In this document: one piece after another, positions 43,201 to 55,336 of the stretch
Layout: each line of letters starts with the position of its first letter
Position numbering within the stretch: the first letter of the stretch is position 1
NCBI RefSeq assembly: GCF_000150275.1
Contig: NW_002060949.1
Location: 1,485,836 to 1,549,835 of the forward strand
Reading direction: 5' to 3'
Source: Trichoplax adhaerens
Taxonomy: Eukaryota; Placozoa; Uniplacotomia; Trichoplacea; Trichoplacidae
DNA: 64,000 nucleotides
Notes under the pieces: model-generated
Seen by the model: only the letters and a program-made list of their open reading frames with translations
What the model was told of the DNA's origin: nothing
The model's database searches: none
Position numbers and translations under genes: made by a program

Positions 43201-45271
43201 ATGCAATATTCTTAATATTAATATAAATAGTTACCATCATCACATTGAATAGTTTTATAATCAGTAAAATTTAGACCACAAGATAAAAGTGTGCCCTACC
43301 AACTAATACGTACCTTGGTACTTTCTCTTAATAGTGACATTGGTAATTTGCTTTGTCGTAAAATTACCTTCAGTATGGATAAAGGAACATTATTTAGATG
43401 TAAAGCTGATTTTATTAGGAACTTATGCTATTACTGGCGTGACACAGTGTATTGCATAGCAACATTAGTTGCTGTAACTTCACTATCAGAAAGCCTACGG
43501 AATAACTGATATTCCTTCAATAACTGCACAGGATAGTCAGATACCAAACAGTAGTACATAAATATGTAAACGTAACTACATGCTTTACCTGAAATGGATC
43601 CTTAGATACTTTACCCATTTCAGCCTGAAATTTTTGTAATGCATTTTGAGCAATTACTTTCGTATTACCTAAATAAGAGAATATCTACATGTAAATACTT
43701 CTTTTAAAGAGGCATCATTTGGTTATTGCTTCAGCTAACTGGACAATGCATCACTTTGCTATGTAAATACAACAAGTATATTTAAAACACTATTAGCATA
43801 TACAGTAGTGCACTGTAATGCAGTTTAATATTTCAAATATCGTCCAACGAGCATTTTTGTAATCACATTATCATAATTTATCCTTTAGAACTGCACGATA
43901 AATTTTTATCTATTTAGCTAAACTTACGATATTAACTGACTGATTGATATTTTATATCACGTATTTACATAAAAGGGGAATAGGACGTTGGCAATTGCAG
44001 ACTAATAATAATTTTGTTATTGGAATAGAACTGGGCGAGGGCAAATATACATACCGAACCACTTTCGATTAGGTTCAATCCTAGCAACGCTTCCACTTTC
44101 AGCGTACGATTGGAATGCAGCTCGCTTTACTATTTTTCCAGATGAATTTCTAAAGAATATGTGTGATTATTGAAATTTGGAGATGAAGGTGGCTAGTAAA
44201 TTAGGCACATAGAACCGCTAAGGTTTGCGAAGATTCGTCATGCTGAAGAAAGTTCACTTCTTATGCTACCTTATAAATTGTAATAATGTAGTTCAATAAT
44301 CTAAATCAATCAATATACCTTCTAGATCTGCCAGTATCTCGGTACATATTAAGACGTTTAACCGTAGCTTTATCGCGCATTCTGCTGCCTGCGGCCGGCT
44401 TGGGACGATCTAGAAAAATTTAGCCAGATAGCAATATTATAATATCTGTGGCGCCTATGTGTACTACTGTATTATAGCGATGCAATCTTAGCAAGATAGA
44501 ATAAATCTATAGAACAGTACATAACTGACAGCAACACTAGCTTAATTAAGGACCAATGTGATAAATTAGATTGAAACGGTTTAATGTGCGTGTATAGTCG
44601 CTTCAATTGTATTTGCGGAACTTAAAATATTGTAGTAACTAAACACTACTTCCATTAAGCGTGTACGAACAGTATACTGTAATAAGATAGGCCGATATCA
44701 GAAGAAAACACATTGAACATGGTATCGAGCTGCACACTAGCTATTCTTTTAACATTCAAACACAACAAATTTCACTCAGCCATTGACGCAGTACAATGAT
44801 ATACAATCTTCAATTTGTATCAAATGTTCTTCTCAATGGCATACGTGTACACAGTCAGTAGAATTTAGAATTACAAGAATTTATCGTGGTGGTTGGCAAG
44901 GTTTGTGATGCGATCATTATACCAAGCTTGGTATCAATTACTAGAGAATATCAAACGCATTGTTTGGCTTGTTAATTATTAACAACAATTTTGATGGCAA
45001 GGTAAGATGAGCCATTCCGAGCAATATAGGGAAATGATGACTTTCTTTTTTCCACTTTTAACAGATCCTTGTTATTATAATTTGTCCTCACTGTCAATGA
45101 AGATCGTTCTACTTTGCTCTACAAGTGATCGCATCGTTGTAGTTTTGAGGTTTTTTTAGAGCCGCACTTCCACATCTACGAGTCATGCGTTTTACCTGGA
45201 TTTGTACTAGCAGTTGATTTATTAAATGTAGCATCGCCGCCCGATTTTTTGCTCCGTTTTCTGTTACCCAT
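40285..45271 (-). CDS. GNL2: Nucleolar GTP-binding protein 2 (NOG2/GNL2)
   Basis: A circularly permuted GTPase that acts in nucleolar/nuclear pre-60S ribosome assembly and export. Nineteen exons join in phase (about 649 residues; human 731): 45271-45196, 44409-44319, 44149-44055, 43668-43589, 43367-43314, 43185-43087, 42992-42962, 42890-42836, 42738-42672, 42583-42554, 42459-42331, 42179-42066, 41892-41867, 41789-41687, 41560-41456, 41357-41199, 41131-40624, 40502-40456, 40365-40285. Motifs appear in permuted order: [11 protein letters not shown]4 NKCD (about 258-261), [15 protein letters not shown]1 GYPNVGKSS (about 321-329), APIAGETK, G3 DCPG (about 365-368). GKLLKGGE and [15 protein letters not shown] follow, then an acidic stretch and a basic tail ([30 protein letters not shown]). 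The tail matches the family end KKVGVRYYETHNVKNRN. Reading through the GTGAGT donor at 40623 would give a false stop at 40604. The intron after exon 6 starts with GC. Confidence 0.95.
42993..43086 (-). other. GC-AG intron in GNL2
   Basis: Exon 6 ends ...CTCCAG and is followed by GCAAGA, the standard GC-donor consensus AG|GCAAG. The acceptor AATACAG precedes AGTTACGTC. Phase 0 is kept and the family sequence resumes (SYVDQ). No GT alternative keeps the frame. Confidence 0.75.
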
Positions 45272-46240
45272 GATGGCAATTTAAATAAATATATCTGTGA
45301 ATCAATCTTTCAATTAAATTAGAGGCCGGAAACTTGATCGATATTCCACGGCTTGATGTACAGTACAGTACTGTCATGGCTAGAGAATGCAGCAATCGTC
45401 ATCGTCAGCCATACGCATGCGTATACAGTACAACATCGGCACATGTCTTTCCGAAACAGTATCGTACTATAGTGAAGTCGATTGCTGTTCAAGGCGTTTC
45501 AGCGATGTGTTTGTACTTGCTATACTGTACAGTATAATATTTTAGCGTCCAGGCTACAGTACACTATTATTAAGCTTATGGGAAAGACCACGCCGACGAA
45601 AGGCGTTCAGCGAGCTCCGGGGCTGCAACCTGCATGAATGAAAGCTGATCATCTGTTGATTTTGCTACCTTGTAACCAATCTATGAAATAGCTCTTGGGT
45701 TAGTTTGCTTTCTAATTCTTTGCATGGCAAGATCTGACAGTCTTGGAAGCATAACTCACATTGAATAATTGACACTATACTTTAAATTGTAGTTTAAATA
45801 AGCGTATTCAACGTAATACAGTAGAGTACCGTAGGTTGGTCAATTGCTAACAAGAGCAGGTATGCAACTTGCAAGGATTAGACTTTTAATTTAATTTGAA
45901 TTTATTGATGATACTCTATATTTTCTTTGTTATCCGCAACGGCTAGCTATCATTCCTTCCTTAGTTTTTGCTGTGATTACGCATTTATTACAAGAATAAT
46001 ATTCATAGCTCGGTCTGATCATGAAACACCTCCCCTTTAGTCGTACTCTTAGTAACAGATTGGCACGTACAGTTTCATGCGGACAAGGCGACAATAGGAT
46101 ACGTATTTACGATAACAGTTTTGATCTGCTCATGTTATTCCTGACAACTACTGCATCTGGCATGACTAGACAAGCATAAGAACTGTAATTTATTATAACG
46201 CTAAATATTACAACTACAATGTTGAAAATTATAGGAAAAC
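45272..46240. promoter_or_regulatory. Divergent upstream region between GNL2 and AGPAT5
   Basis: GNL2 runs leftwards and AGPAT5 rightwards from this 969-base region, so it should carry both promoters. It starts with a GTACA/TGTAC-containing stretch (45355-45560), less than 100 bases upstream of the GNL2 start codon. No definite TATA box was seen, and the open frame at 45334-45537 is not protein-like. Confidence 0.5.
45355..45560. repeat. Scattered GTACA/TGTAC palindromes
   Basis: TGTACAGTACAGTACTGT at 45358-45374, ATACTGTACAGTATA near 45523, and further single GTAC palindromes. A sparse member of the family seen at 6280-6785. Confidence 0.75.
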
Positions 46241-49200
46241 ATGGTCTTACAATCGATTATAGTTTCTACGAGAAGTCTGAATTGGTGTGTGCCGGCTGTT
46301 GGCCTACTTACCGCTGCCCCGGGGTACTTTATAGCATTTTCGACTGCTAAGATGCTAACATGTCTATTGCCTCAGCGGTTCTATGATAAACTAGATTCCG
46401 TTATGTATGACTCCTATCAGAAATTAGCTCTCTTCTTTTTCGAATCTTACTCCGGAGCTGACGTAAGTTGATTAGCTACAGTACTAATGTAGACTACGGT
46501 AGCAGGCTTATTCAGCGGGACTAGTAAAACCCAGTACAACAATACCTGTATTAAGATACTAATTGATTAATCCATCAACATCTCTTGCTGCATGATATAA
46601 ATGAATCGATTGCTACACGTTACTCTTATTCCATGCAGTAGATGAAGTCATGTAATCAAACTAACAGTGGCTAAAGTTGAAACTTACCTCAAATCTTTGG
46701 CAGCTTTAGTGAAGATAAGTAGCTTGAAAAGCTACTTATCAAACGCTATAAATTGCAGAATATGATAGAGCGACGCAATATTAACTTAATTCTGTCACGG
46801 AATATCAATTTTTATATATTGATGGAGCGGTTTACTTTATTAAATAACCCATAATCTTTTCGTATAAAATTGTGGTAGTTGGTGTGCAGTAGGAACAATA
46901 TTTAATGTCACAGATTAATTAAACTACGTGTACTGTACATAGTGATAGCAATTACTTTCAAAAGCGAATTCCCTCGAAATGATTACGTACTCTTAATTCA
47001 GTGACGTCTGTAACATCTGTACGTGGATTGCTAAATTACTATAATAATTTAATATTCCATGACTACATTGTACTACATTAATTATTGCATAAACAATATC
47101 AGATGTGCGTTTGGGCACTTCGACTTGCAATCAGATTCACTTTAGCTCTATAGCTCACATATCGGTCAATGGAGGGCAAGTATATAATTATAATTATTGA
47201 TGATTTTGTTCATTTTTTACTCTAAAGATTGTCATCAGTGGAGATAAGCCTGATGGAAAAGAAAATGTGCTTTTCATTAGCAATCATCAATCGACCAGTG
47301 AGTAATATTGTTTCATCACTAACTGTAAATATGTGATTGCAATTCGAGGCATTGTGCTTATTATTTAGAGCAAATTGCTGATCAACTTCATACTGCAATG
47401 CTATATGAATAACGTGGTATAGTACTGTATCGTGTCCTCGGAGTGTACCAATATTATTAAACACATAGTTATTGTATCTTAGTTGAGAATTGCTAATCAG
47501 AATTTAAAATATAGCATAGGGAACAACGGGTATATGTTATCTTTATCCTAAACTAAGAGATCGTATTATAATACCGTACAATTATATCAATTTCAATAAG
47601 TTCTTCCTTTAACACAGTGGATTGGGTCATCGTTGACATGGTTGCAGCTCGCTTCGGCTGTATTGGGAGAGTTAGATATATTCTGAAGGACGAATTAAAA
47701 TTTATACCGTTGTATGGATTATATTTTCGACAGGTAATCCAGTAACTGTAAGAGCTAAATTATTACAGTAATCAGTGAAAGATGGATAAATGGGTAGATA
47801 GCTACAAACTTTCACATTATAAAATTTCCTACATAAATTTGATACGTTTAACAAATTATACAGTATTTTAATATTTTTCATTATCAAATTTTTATCACAT
47901 TCAATTCTTACTGTATAGCACGGATGTCTGTACTTGAAGAGACAGAAGCAGTGGAATCGAGAAAAGTTTATAAGGTACTCGTAATTATATATCATATTGC
48001 TAATGCTACGCTGCTGTTCGATTTGTGAAAATGAAAGATAGGGTACGAAAGTCAGTAGTTCTATAAACTAAAATTTTTATATTTCGAATTCATGGATGTA
48101 AAATGCATATTAAAATTTCTTGTAGAATAACTTGAAATATTGAAGTCAACATTTAGATATACTCTTTTATTTATAACTAGATACAGCTTTAAATTAGATT
48201 TTATCTATATCGATTCTTGTTTAATTAAAGGACATTTCATTTGATATTTTGCTTTATTATTCCACACTTAGACAGCTAGATTCATATAAAGAAACTAAAA
48301 TTCCGGTAAGTTACCTTTACTTGAAAATGTATTTTTACATATGGCACGTCAATGTCTTGTAAGCGATTAATAGTCAATCCAGAGTAATAATTATAAGAGT
48401 GCGCTTCAATTCGAATATGTCTTCTCGTTATTCCTTACGTATTCTTATTACTTGCTGTCTTCTAAAATTTTAACAGTTGTGGTTAGTGGTATTTCCTGAG
48501 GGTACCCGTTTCAATGCCACTAGGAAGGATGTACTTGAAAAGAGTCAAAATTATGCATTAGATCTTGGTATAAAACTTTCACTAATTTGTTTAATTTTTA
48601 CCTTGTAAATCATATTCCCTTTCCGATATCGTATGGATACTTGAGATTTTCCATCTATATTCGCGTATGACTTAATAACAAAGAGTTTTAATTGCTTTCT
48701 TTATTAGGCTTACCTGTTCTATCTCAAGTACTTACTCCTAGAACAAAAGCTACCGAAGTAAATTGATCTTCGTATATTAATTTCTGAAGTCGACTCTTAC
48801 TTTACTCGTTTTAAATATGAATATACTTATGGATAACTTTTCTATAGGTCAGTATGGAGAGGCTGGGAGAATATTTTGATGCTGTATATGATATAACGAT
48901 AGCTTATACAGATGATGCCAAAACTTATCAACAAGTAAGGGAGCCCGCTCCTAGTATGGGTGGTAAGTAGGTTGATACTAAATTAGGAAATTAATCGAAA
49001 TAAACACATTTTTATAAATTTTACAAAAACTACGTTTATGTAGCTAATCTTGATCTTACGTATTACTTTCTTTTGTTGTCCTCTCTTATAGAGTTTTTTA
49101 ATAATCCTAAGAGGAAATTACATATTTATTTACAACGCTACGCTACAAAGGATATTCCGAAGGTATGTGGCAACAAAATTACTTGTTTTCATGTTAGTTT

Positions 49201-49666
49201 CTCATACCAATGTGTTTTCACAGGATATATCAAAAACGTTGGTATACAGCATTGATCTACTACTGTTAGTCAATTATGGGTTTAGCATTCACTCTGTATT
49301 ATTTATTAAAATGTCATTGATAGGATGAAGAGAGTCGAAAAAAATGGATATATGACCTATTTTGTAAAAAAGAAAGGTAATGCCTTGATTTATGATAAAA
49401 TCAGCTGTACTCATTCAATAATCAATATTAAATGCTATCATTTACTAATGCCTGGTAGGCTATTGGAAGATATGGTCCAGAACGGAAGATTTCCTGGGCC
49501 TGTTTGGTCTGGACCATTTCCTATTCTGTATACTCTACCTCATATAATACTATCTAGTGCTAGCCTTTACTTTATTCTAAGCAATAACAATACTCGAAAA
49601 TCATTTTTTTATTTTACTATAGCAAGTATGTTCCTAACACCAGTCATATCATACTTTGCAATATAA
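46241..49666 (+). CDS. AGPAT5: 1-acylglycerol-3-phosphate acyltransferase, AGPAT5-like
   Basis: AGPATs acylate lysophosphatidic acid to phosphatidic acid; AGPAT5 is an ER/mitochondrial membrane form in vertebrates. Eleven exons join in phase into about 361 residues (human 364): 46241-46462, 47228-47297, 47618-47733, 47919-47974, 48272-48305, 48477-48567, 48708-48757, 48848-48962, 49092-49162, 49324-49376, 49459-49666. Acyltransferase motif I is NHQSTMD (His94, Asp99), motif III FPEGTR (172-177), and motif IV is around GLPVLSQVLTPRTKA. FYDKLDSVMYDSYQKLALFF and RVRYILKDELKFIPLYG match AGPAT5 rather than AGPAT1/2. A hydrophobic N-terminal segment (about 15-37) and two C-terminal ones (in the last exon) are likely membrane spans. 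The conserved Val after NHQST is Met, made by the split codon A|TG. The start is the first ATG of the open exon and gives family length. Confidence 0.95.
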
Positions 49667-51981
49667 TGTAGAACTTGAGTAGATAAGACTCCTAACTGCT
49701 ACCCCATTTCAGACCTTTTTAATTTATTGCTTTTAATATACTTTCTATCAAATCGAAATTGTAATTAATGTTCCAATTTTATCTTTACCGCAAAGTTGTA
49801 TCCTCTTAACTGTTTATGTAGAATTCTATTGACATGGGTAAAATTATTTTGCTTCTTGCTCAAGTGCTCGTTTGATACCGTGTTTTCAACTCAAAGTCAT
49901 TATAACGCAGTAATACGATCATATACTGTTACTATGATTAAATTGTAGTTAAACGAATTATAAAGTAAAGTTTAAACGAGCTATCAAAAGTTGATATTCA
50001 CTGCTTTTATTTAGGCAATCATATATCTATCAGACTAAGTAACAAAAAAGATAAATTCAAGATGATTTAACTACTTTCCTCAGGCTATATTTTATTGTAA
50101 TGCAACATATTTAAGGTAGTTTACGTTTATAATGTGATACTATGCTCATTATTGATTTCCTTATCATCAAGCTATTGCCGTTAGATGTCTATATATGGAC
50201 TACTGTACTGTACAGGGGCTGATTTATTGTATTTCATATTGATGTTCTGTATGTTATACGTGTATTCAATATCTGAAATTAGGACCATTATTACATAGAC
50301 TGGGTGCAAAATCTTATTATCTTTTACTATGTAAAATCATCCTACGGCACGCTATCGCATCCAATCGATTAGCCACGTACAATTCGATGTGCTAATGTTG
50401 GTGTTCTATAAGATATCCTATACGGTACTTCTGGGTTATTTTGCCTATTGTATAGTGGTTCATGATATACGTACAATAGTACAGTAAGGATATTTGAATT
50501 ACCTACTGAAATTGACACTTACAAAGGGAATTTATTTTCTTGAAATCACATTACACAACTGCACGTTAGGACCAATACTTCGACACATAAACGTAAGTAT
50601 TATACGTGATGTCCTTCTGAACTCATGATTATCAAACTGACTATGTAAATGCATTTAACTCTATAAATGATGGTATCAAAGACATTATCACATCGAAAAA
50701 TTGGCAATCCTATATATAAAGAGTCTTGACAAACATTGCTGTAATGACACTTGTATTCAATATTGAGCTGAAACTCTTATGCAGAGAATTAATTCTATTG
50801 AAATCATGCATGCAACTGCATATCATTCTCGATATTTCGACGCATAAAATCGTACGAATTTTAATACAGATTATTCCTCCTATAGCTTAAGTACTGAAAA
50901 TCTTACAACGCGATTTAGTTCCATTTTATTTTACGGAGTTTGGTACGTGACTACGCACCAATGAATACTCTAATCCATAAAGCTAACAATGTGTATAGAA
51001 TTCATTTTATCGAGGTCGTACCTAACTCCGCGTCAATGAATACTTTGACGCATAAGTCTGTCCATGTGTATAGAATTTATTTTATCGAAGTCGTACCTAA
51101 CTCGACGTTAATGAACATTATGATGCATAAATCTAACTCCGCGTCAATGAATACTTTGACGTATAAGTCTGTCAATGTGTATAGAATTCATTTTATCGAA
51201 GTCGTACCTAACTGCGCCTCAATGAATACTTTGATGCATGAATCTAACAATGTATATAGAATTCATATTTATCGAAGTCGTACCTAATTCCACGTTAATG
51301 AACATTTTGATGCATAAATCTAACAATGTGTATATAGAATTCATTTTGTCCAAATCGCACCGTACCTAACTTCGCGTCTATATTAACTACCAAACTTGAA
51401 CAATTACAAAGAGAATTAATTTTATTGGAATCTTCATACCTTGCAACATCAAAGCAAGAATTAGTTGGAGAATTTGGCCAGTTATATCAACTACGACAAT
51501 TATCGAAGTATTCAATTTAGTATTTTAAGCTCAGGCAGCGCTTTTTTAAGATTTCTTGCATTTTGGTAGTGTCGATATTTGATATTGCGATAAATTTCAC
51601 AGAAAAGATGAAGATTCTTTTAGCTTACACATTGACAAAATATTGATAATTATAGTATCCTACATTATTAACGCTGTCATTCTTCTTGCGATCAATAAAA
51701 TAGAACTATGTAAATTACCATATTACATTGAATCTACAAATCATTAAAGCGGTTGATTTATATCAATAACATTATTAATATTACTGAAAGAGTAGCTCAA
51801 TTTTTTAAATATATAGTCGACTAGCTTTCATTGCTAACAATACAGCAATATGTAAGAAATCGCTCCTGGAATAAAGCCAGGCTAAATTTATCATAAATAG
51901 GGTGTTAGATACCATTTATATCCGTTTAACTTAGCTTTGTTATACCTTAACAAAGAGTAAATTTCTAATATACAACTTTAG
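49667..51981. other. Intergenic region between AGPAT5 and SPO11
   Basis: A 2.3-kb spacer on the plus strand between same-direction genes. It holds the 75-bp minisatellite (50940-51375) and scattered related segments near 50521, 50780 and 51405 that share an AGAATTAATT(C/T)TATTG-like core. The missing SPO11 first exon should lie here or upstream. A Met-less open stretch at about 51385-51514 ends in a phase-compatible donor (TCGAA|GTATTC) but looks like another copy of the dispersed segment. Confidence 0.55.
50940..51375 (+). repeat. 75-bp minisatellite with an open frame
   Basis: Tandem units carry GTCGTACCTAACTCCGCGTC, AATGAATACTTTGACGCATA and GTGTATAGAATTCATTTTAT. GTCGTACC recurs at 51015, 51090, 51201 and 51277: one full 75-base step, one of 111 (an extra 36-base internal duplication) and one of 76. 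Because 75 and 111 are multiples of three, one frame stays open for 115 codons (50940-51287) with a 25-residue repeat ending in IEVVPNS. I see no splice context or family match, so I treat it as non-coding. Confidence 0.85.
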
Positions 51982-54585
51982 TGAAAAAATAATACATGAA
52001 TTACAGCGTCTACAAGCTGCAATTAAGAATAATATCTGGCACAATGAAGTAGGAAGCACGTTGACTAGTAGCAGCCAAAGACGTTCATGGTCCAATTTAA
52101 GGTAGTCACCTTCCATACCAGTAGCCTTGTAATGGCATTTCATTAATTACATAATGTATAGCAACTTGTTTTAGGTTAAAAATCTTATTACAACACGATA
52201 TGAATATTTATAAAGGTTTACACGTTACAATGGAGTTTCAATGCTGCACAAAGATGCCCTACGACCTAAATCAACATCAAAGAAGCCCACTAATCGACAG
52301 ACGGCGTATAATTGTAGGCATTATATCGGCTGAATCTGCAACAACTGTAGTGATATCTATTTCTGTATAAATAAATAAAACAAAAGCTACTTTCCGGACT
52401 TCCTTATACTTTTTAGGGAAGTTGATTAAGGTCATTGGCATTTGCATTCATCTTCTGCAAACAAACGCTATAATAACAAAAAGGTCAGAATTGCAGTCGC
52501 TTTTTGATATAAAGAGGATTTAATTCATGCTAAGTAATGTTTCTTCATCATACATTAATAATTAATATATTAAAATTTTGATCCAAAGCCTGTTTATTAC
52601 CTTTGATTTATTCTTTTCTTTAGAGATTTATACTACACTGATTCAGACTTTTTTGGTAGCCAAAACGTTGTCGATAGAATACTTAATGACATTGCTTGCA
52701 CGTTGCAAATACCTAGAAATTCTTTACACTGCGTAAGTCTACAGAAATAGATAGGTTCCTCTATTTATTGCATCTTTTCTTATTCTATAAGCATTTTAAA
52801 ACTTTATTCTTGTAACTCTTTTATCACTTCTAACTTCAGGTAGCTTCACCAAAAGGTAGCAATTGACTATCAAAAAAGATATAACTGATTGATGTATATC
52901 GCATGTTAAAGTATAGTACAGTATATTTAAAATTTAATATTTAAAAATGTTTTTACCATCTAAAGAAATCTGATATATCAAAGTGTTAACTTCTAGGCTT
53001 AATGGCGGGCGATTTTAGATTTATTATGAAGAGCGGACATTTTCTATGCGGCTCATTCGAAAATAAGGTTATAATTCTTAGATAATAAATTAATTTCTTT
53101 GCAGTTAAAAAAATACTAAGAGAAATTTCTATCAAAACAACACATAAGATTTATGTTGATGAAAATTTATCTTTTAACGCTTTGTCTATATTAAATATCT
53201 TAGATACAAAGTATACCACTTGTAGCAGATATTGCAGGTAATAGTAAGATTTGTTAGCAGTTTGGCTTTCAGTACAGTATTAATGATAGATACTACCGGA
53301 CTCTACATTGAAATTATCGGCATTTATGAAATCAAATAGGTATAGAATCTACTGCAAAATTCGTCTTAATTGTTGAAAAAGAGGCAATTTTTCAAAGATT
53401 ACTGGACGGAAATATTAAAGATAAACTTAATTCATGCATCGTAATTACCGTATGTATTTCGAATCTAATAATATAAAAATTTTTTTGACTAATCAGATGC
53501 CTTCCTACTTAAAACGGATACATTTGATCTAATTTTATTATGCCTGAATTCATAATTAGGGTAAAGGTTATCCAGATATGAGCACACGTTTAATGATTCG
53601 CTTTTTATGGGATGCCTTAAAATTACCAACTTTCGTATTGACTGATGCAGATCCATATGGTAATATAGGACGTCTACGATTAATTTTTTTAAGCAGAAAC
53701 TGTAAATTATAGGCTTATAACAGTTTTTTTACTCGTAAATCTGTGACATGAATAATGCAACGTAGGTCTAGAAATTTTTTGCGTTTATAAATATGGATCG
53801 AAGGTATTTGGATATTTGTAAGGACAATGTACCTTTATTTACTGATCATATACATGATTAATCACTACTATTCCACGGAATAGACGAAAATTAGTAGATT
53901 ATAATTAGTATAAGAAATGTCGTTATATCTTTGCTTATCAGGGCTTTCTCTTTGCTAATTTACAGGAAATGTCTTTCGAAGCCGAAAATCTCTGTTTTCC
54001 GTTAATAAAATGGTTAGGAGTGCTACCAAGTGAATTCAACAAGTATACTAACGATAAAATACCTATATCTAAGACTATATTTCACACATGGCGAAATAAA
54101 TAATTTATAAATATACATATTCGTTTTACGGAACTACAATAAACTATGTTGATTTTTCATTGAAGACTTGGGATTCCGAAGAAATTATTCATTTCAATGA
54201 GAGAAAATGAACGCAGTCGATTAAAGTCTATAATTAAAAGACCTTACATTACAGAGAACGAAGCTTTAGCAACTGAGGTGAAGTAAATAATTTTTAAAAA
54301 TCGCATGCTATCGAATCTACTGTTTTGAAAATCATATGCGGGCGAAAAAAGCTTAAGTTTATGCGTACATATGAAGTGTAATCTGCGCGAAAGAAATTCA
54401 TTAGTAAAGTAAATGCCTCTCTAATCAGGTGCTCTAATGCTATGGGCTTATTATATTTCAAACAGGCTAGAATTCTGCTGGATTACAATCAAAAAATTGA
54501 GATCGAGGCACTCTACAACTATTCATTTGATTATCTTCTCGAAAATTACATACCATATAAATTACGATCGGGTTTATGGATTTAA
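51982..54585 (+). CDS. SPO11: SPO11, meiotic topoisomerase VI-A-like DNA-cleaving protein (start unresolved)
   Basis: SPO11 makes the double-strand breaks that start meiotic recombination, becoming covalently attached to DNA through a tyrosine. Thirteen exons join in phase, about 368 residues to the stop (human 396): 51982-52101, 52175-52305, 52417-52483, 52624-52732, 52840-52855, 52997-53067, 53204-53237, 53340-53449, 53560-53659, 53766-53803, 53966-54042, 54166-54277, 54466-54585. The catalytic 5Y-CAP motif is RDLYYTDSDFFGSQNVVDRI, with tandem Tyr at about 110-111 of the visible part. The Toprim metal site is intact: FVLIVEKEAIFQRLL (Glu) and LTDADPYGLEIF (DxD). GKGYPDMSTRLMIRFLWDAL, SFEAENLCFPLIKWLGVLPS and KRPYIT also match the family. 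The first visible exon needs two bases from an upstream exon; the start and about 25-28 residues are missing. The 16-base exon at 52840 is a microexon. Confidence 0.93.
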
Positions 54586-55336
54586 AATTATCTAACAAGA
54601 ACACTACATCATATTGTACCAAGCCTCGATTAATCACTGTAGTTCAACCGTTAATGACGGTTACATGTTACCAATAAAACGTCCATCAATATTGTATAAA
54701 ATACCTGTGATTTCATCTTCTGATAGCTATTGGCGTATCAATATAAAATAAAATTTATTGTCATTACAATGCATATAGCTAAGATAAGCCATTTACGAGT
54801 GATAACATAGCGTGGACAATGTATGAATTTTTCATAATATTAATTACATATTATACAATAGTATCCTATGCTAAAACACATTGAAAGACAGTCTGTCATA
54901 CACTAAATACATTACATCAGTAACAATATCGTGAATTTTGGTGCACCCGCATATACGTTAGCGATTGCGTAAGTACAATATAATACCATACATCCTAGTT
55001 ACTCGATGTAACTATATGTGATTAGAATACGTCTGGCAATGCACAACGTAAAAATTTTTAATAGAAATAGCTTATAAAGTGTCTCTAATTCGTATACTTT
55101 CCACTTAATTATAATAATTATTAAAAAATTAATTAGATTAATTTCAAGGATATAGTCAGCTATATTACGAACAAATATTAGTGCAACTGACACAGTAATT
55201 AAATATAATAGACGGAGAATCTGCTAAATAAATATTAAATGATAATATAACTTAAGATTTGTGTTTCATGTGTAGAAATTTCAATTTTATCAATTTTTTA
55301 AATAAGATTATTAGTGTACCAGAAGCACAAAACGAA
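54586..55336. other. Spacer between convergent SPO11 and MIB1
   Basis: 751 bases between the two stop codons, AT-rich, with no coding evidence (the frame at 54999-55193 is composition-driven). AATAAA at 54747-54752 is a candidate poly(A) signal for SPO11, about 160 bases after its stop. Confidence 0.6.
54747..54752 (+). other. Candidate poly(A) signal of SPO11
   Basis: An AATAAA about 160 bases downstream of the SPO11 stop, in the spacer with convergent MIB1. Motif only. Confidence 0.35.

Noticed and set aside
51385-51514. Coiled-coil-like open stretch (LQRELILLESSYL)
   Set aside because: It has no Met, an upstream in-frame stop, and resembles dispersed repeat segments at 50521 and 50780. 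Kept only as a possible SPO11 first exon.
52216-52305. Alternative SPO11 donor at 52216 (GTTTAC)
   Set aside because: It keeps phase, but the longer exon restores a segment resembling the family (GLHVTMEFQCCTK), so the donor at 52306 is preferred.
53106-53203. Open stretch after TTTGCAG in SPO11
   Set aside because: Including it breaks the frame into IPLVADIAG; exon 7 joins the 34-base exon at 53204 directly in phase 0.
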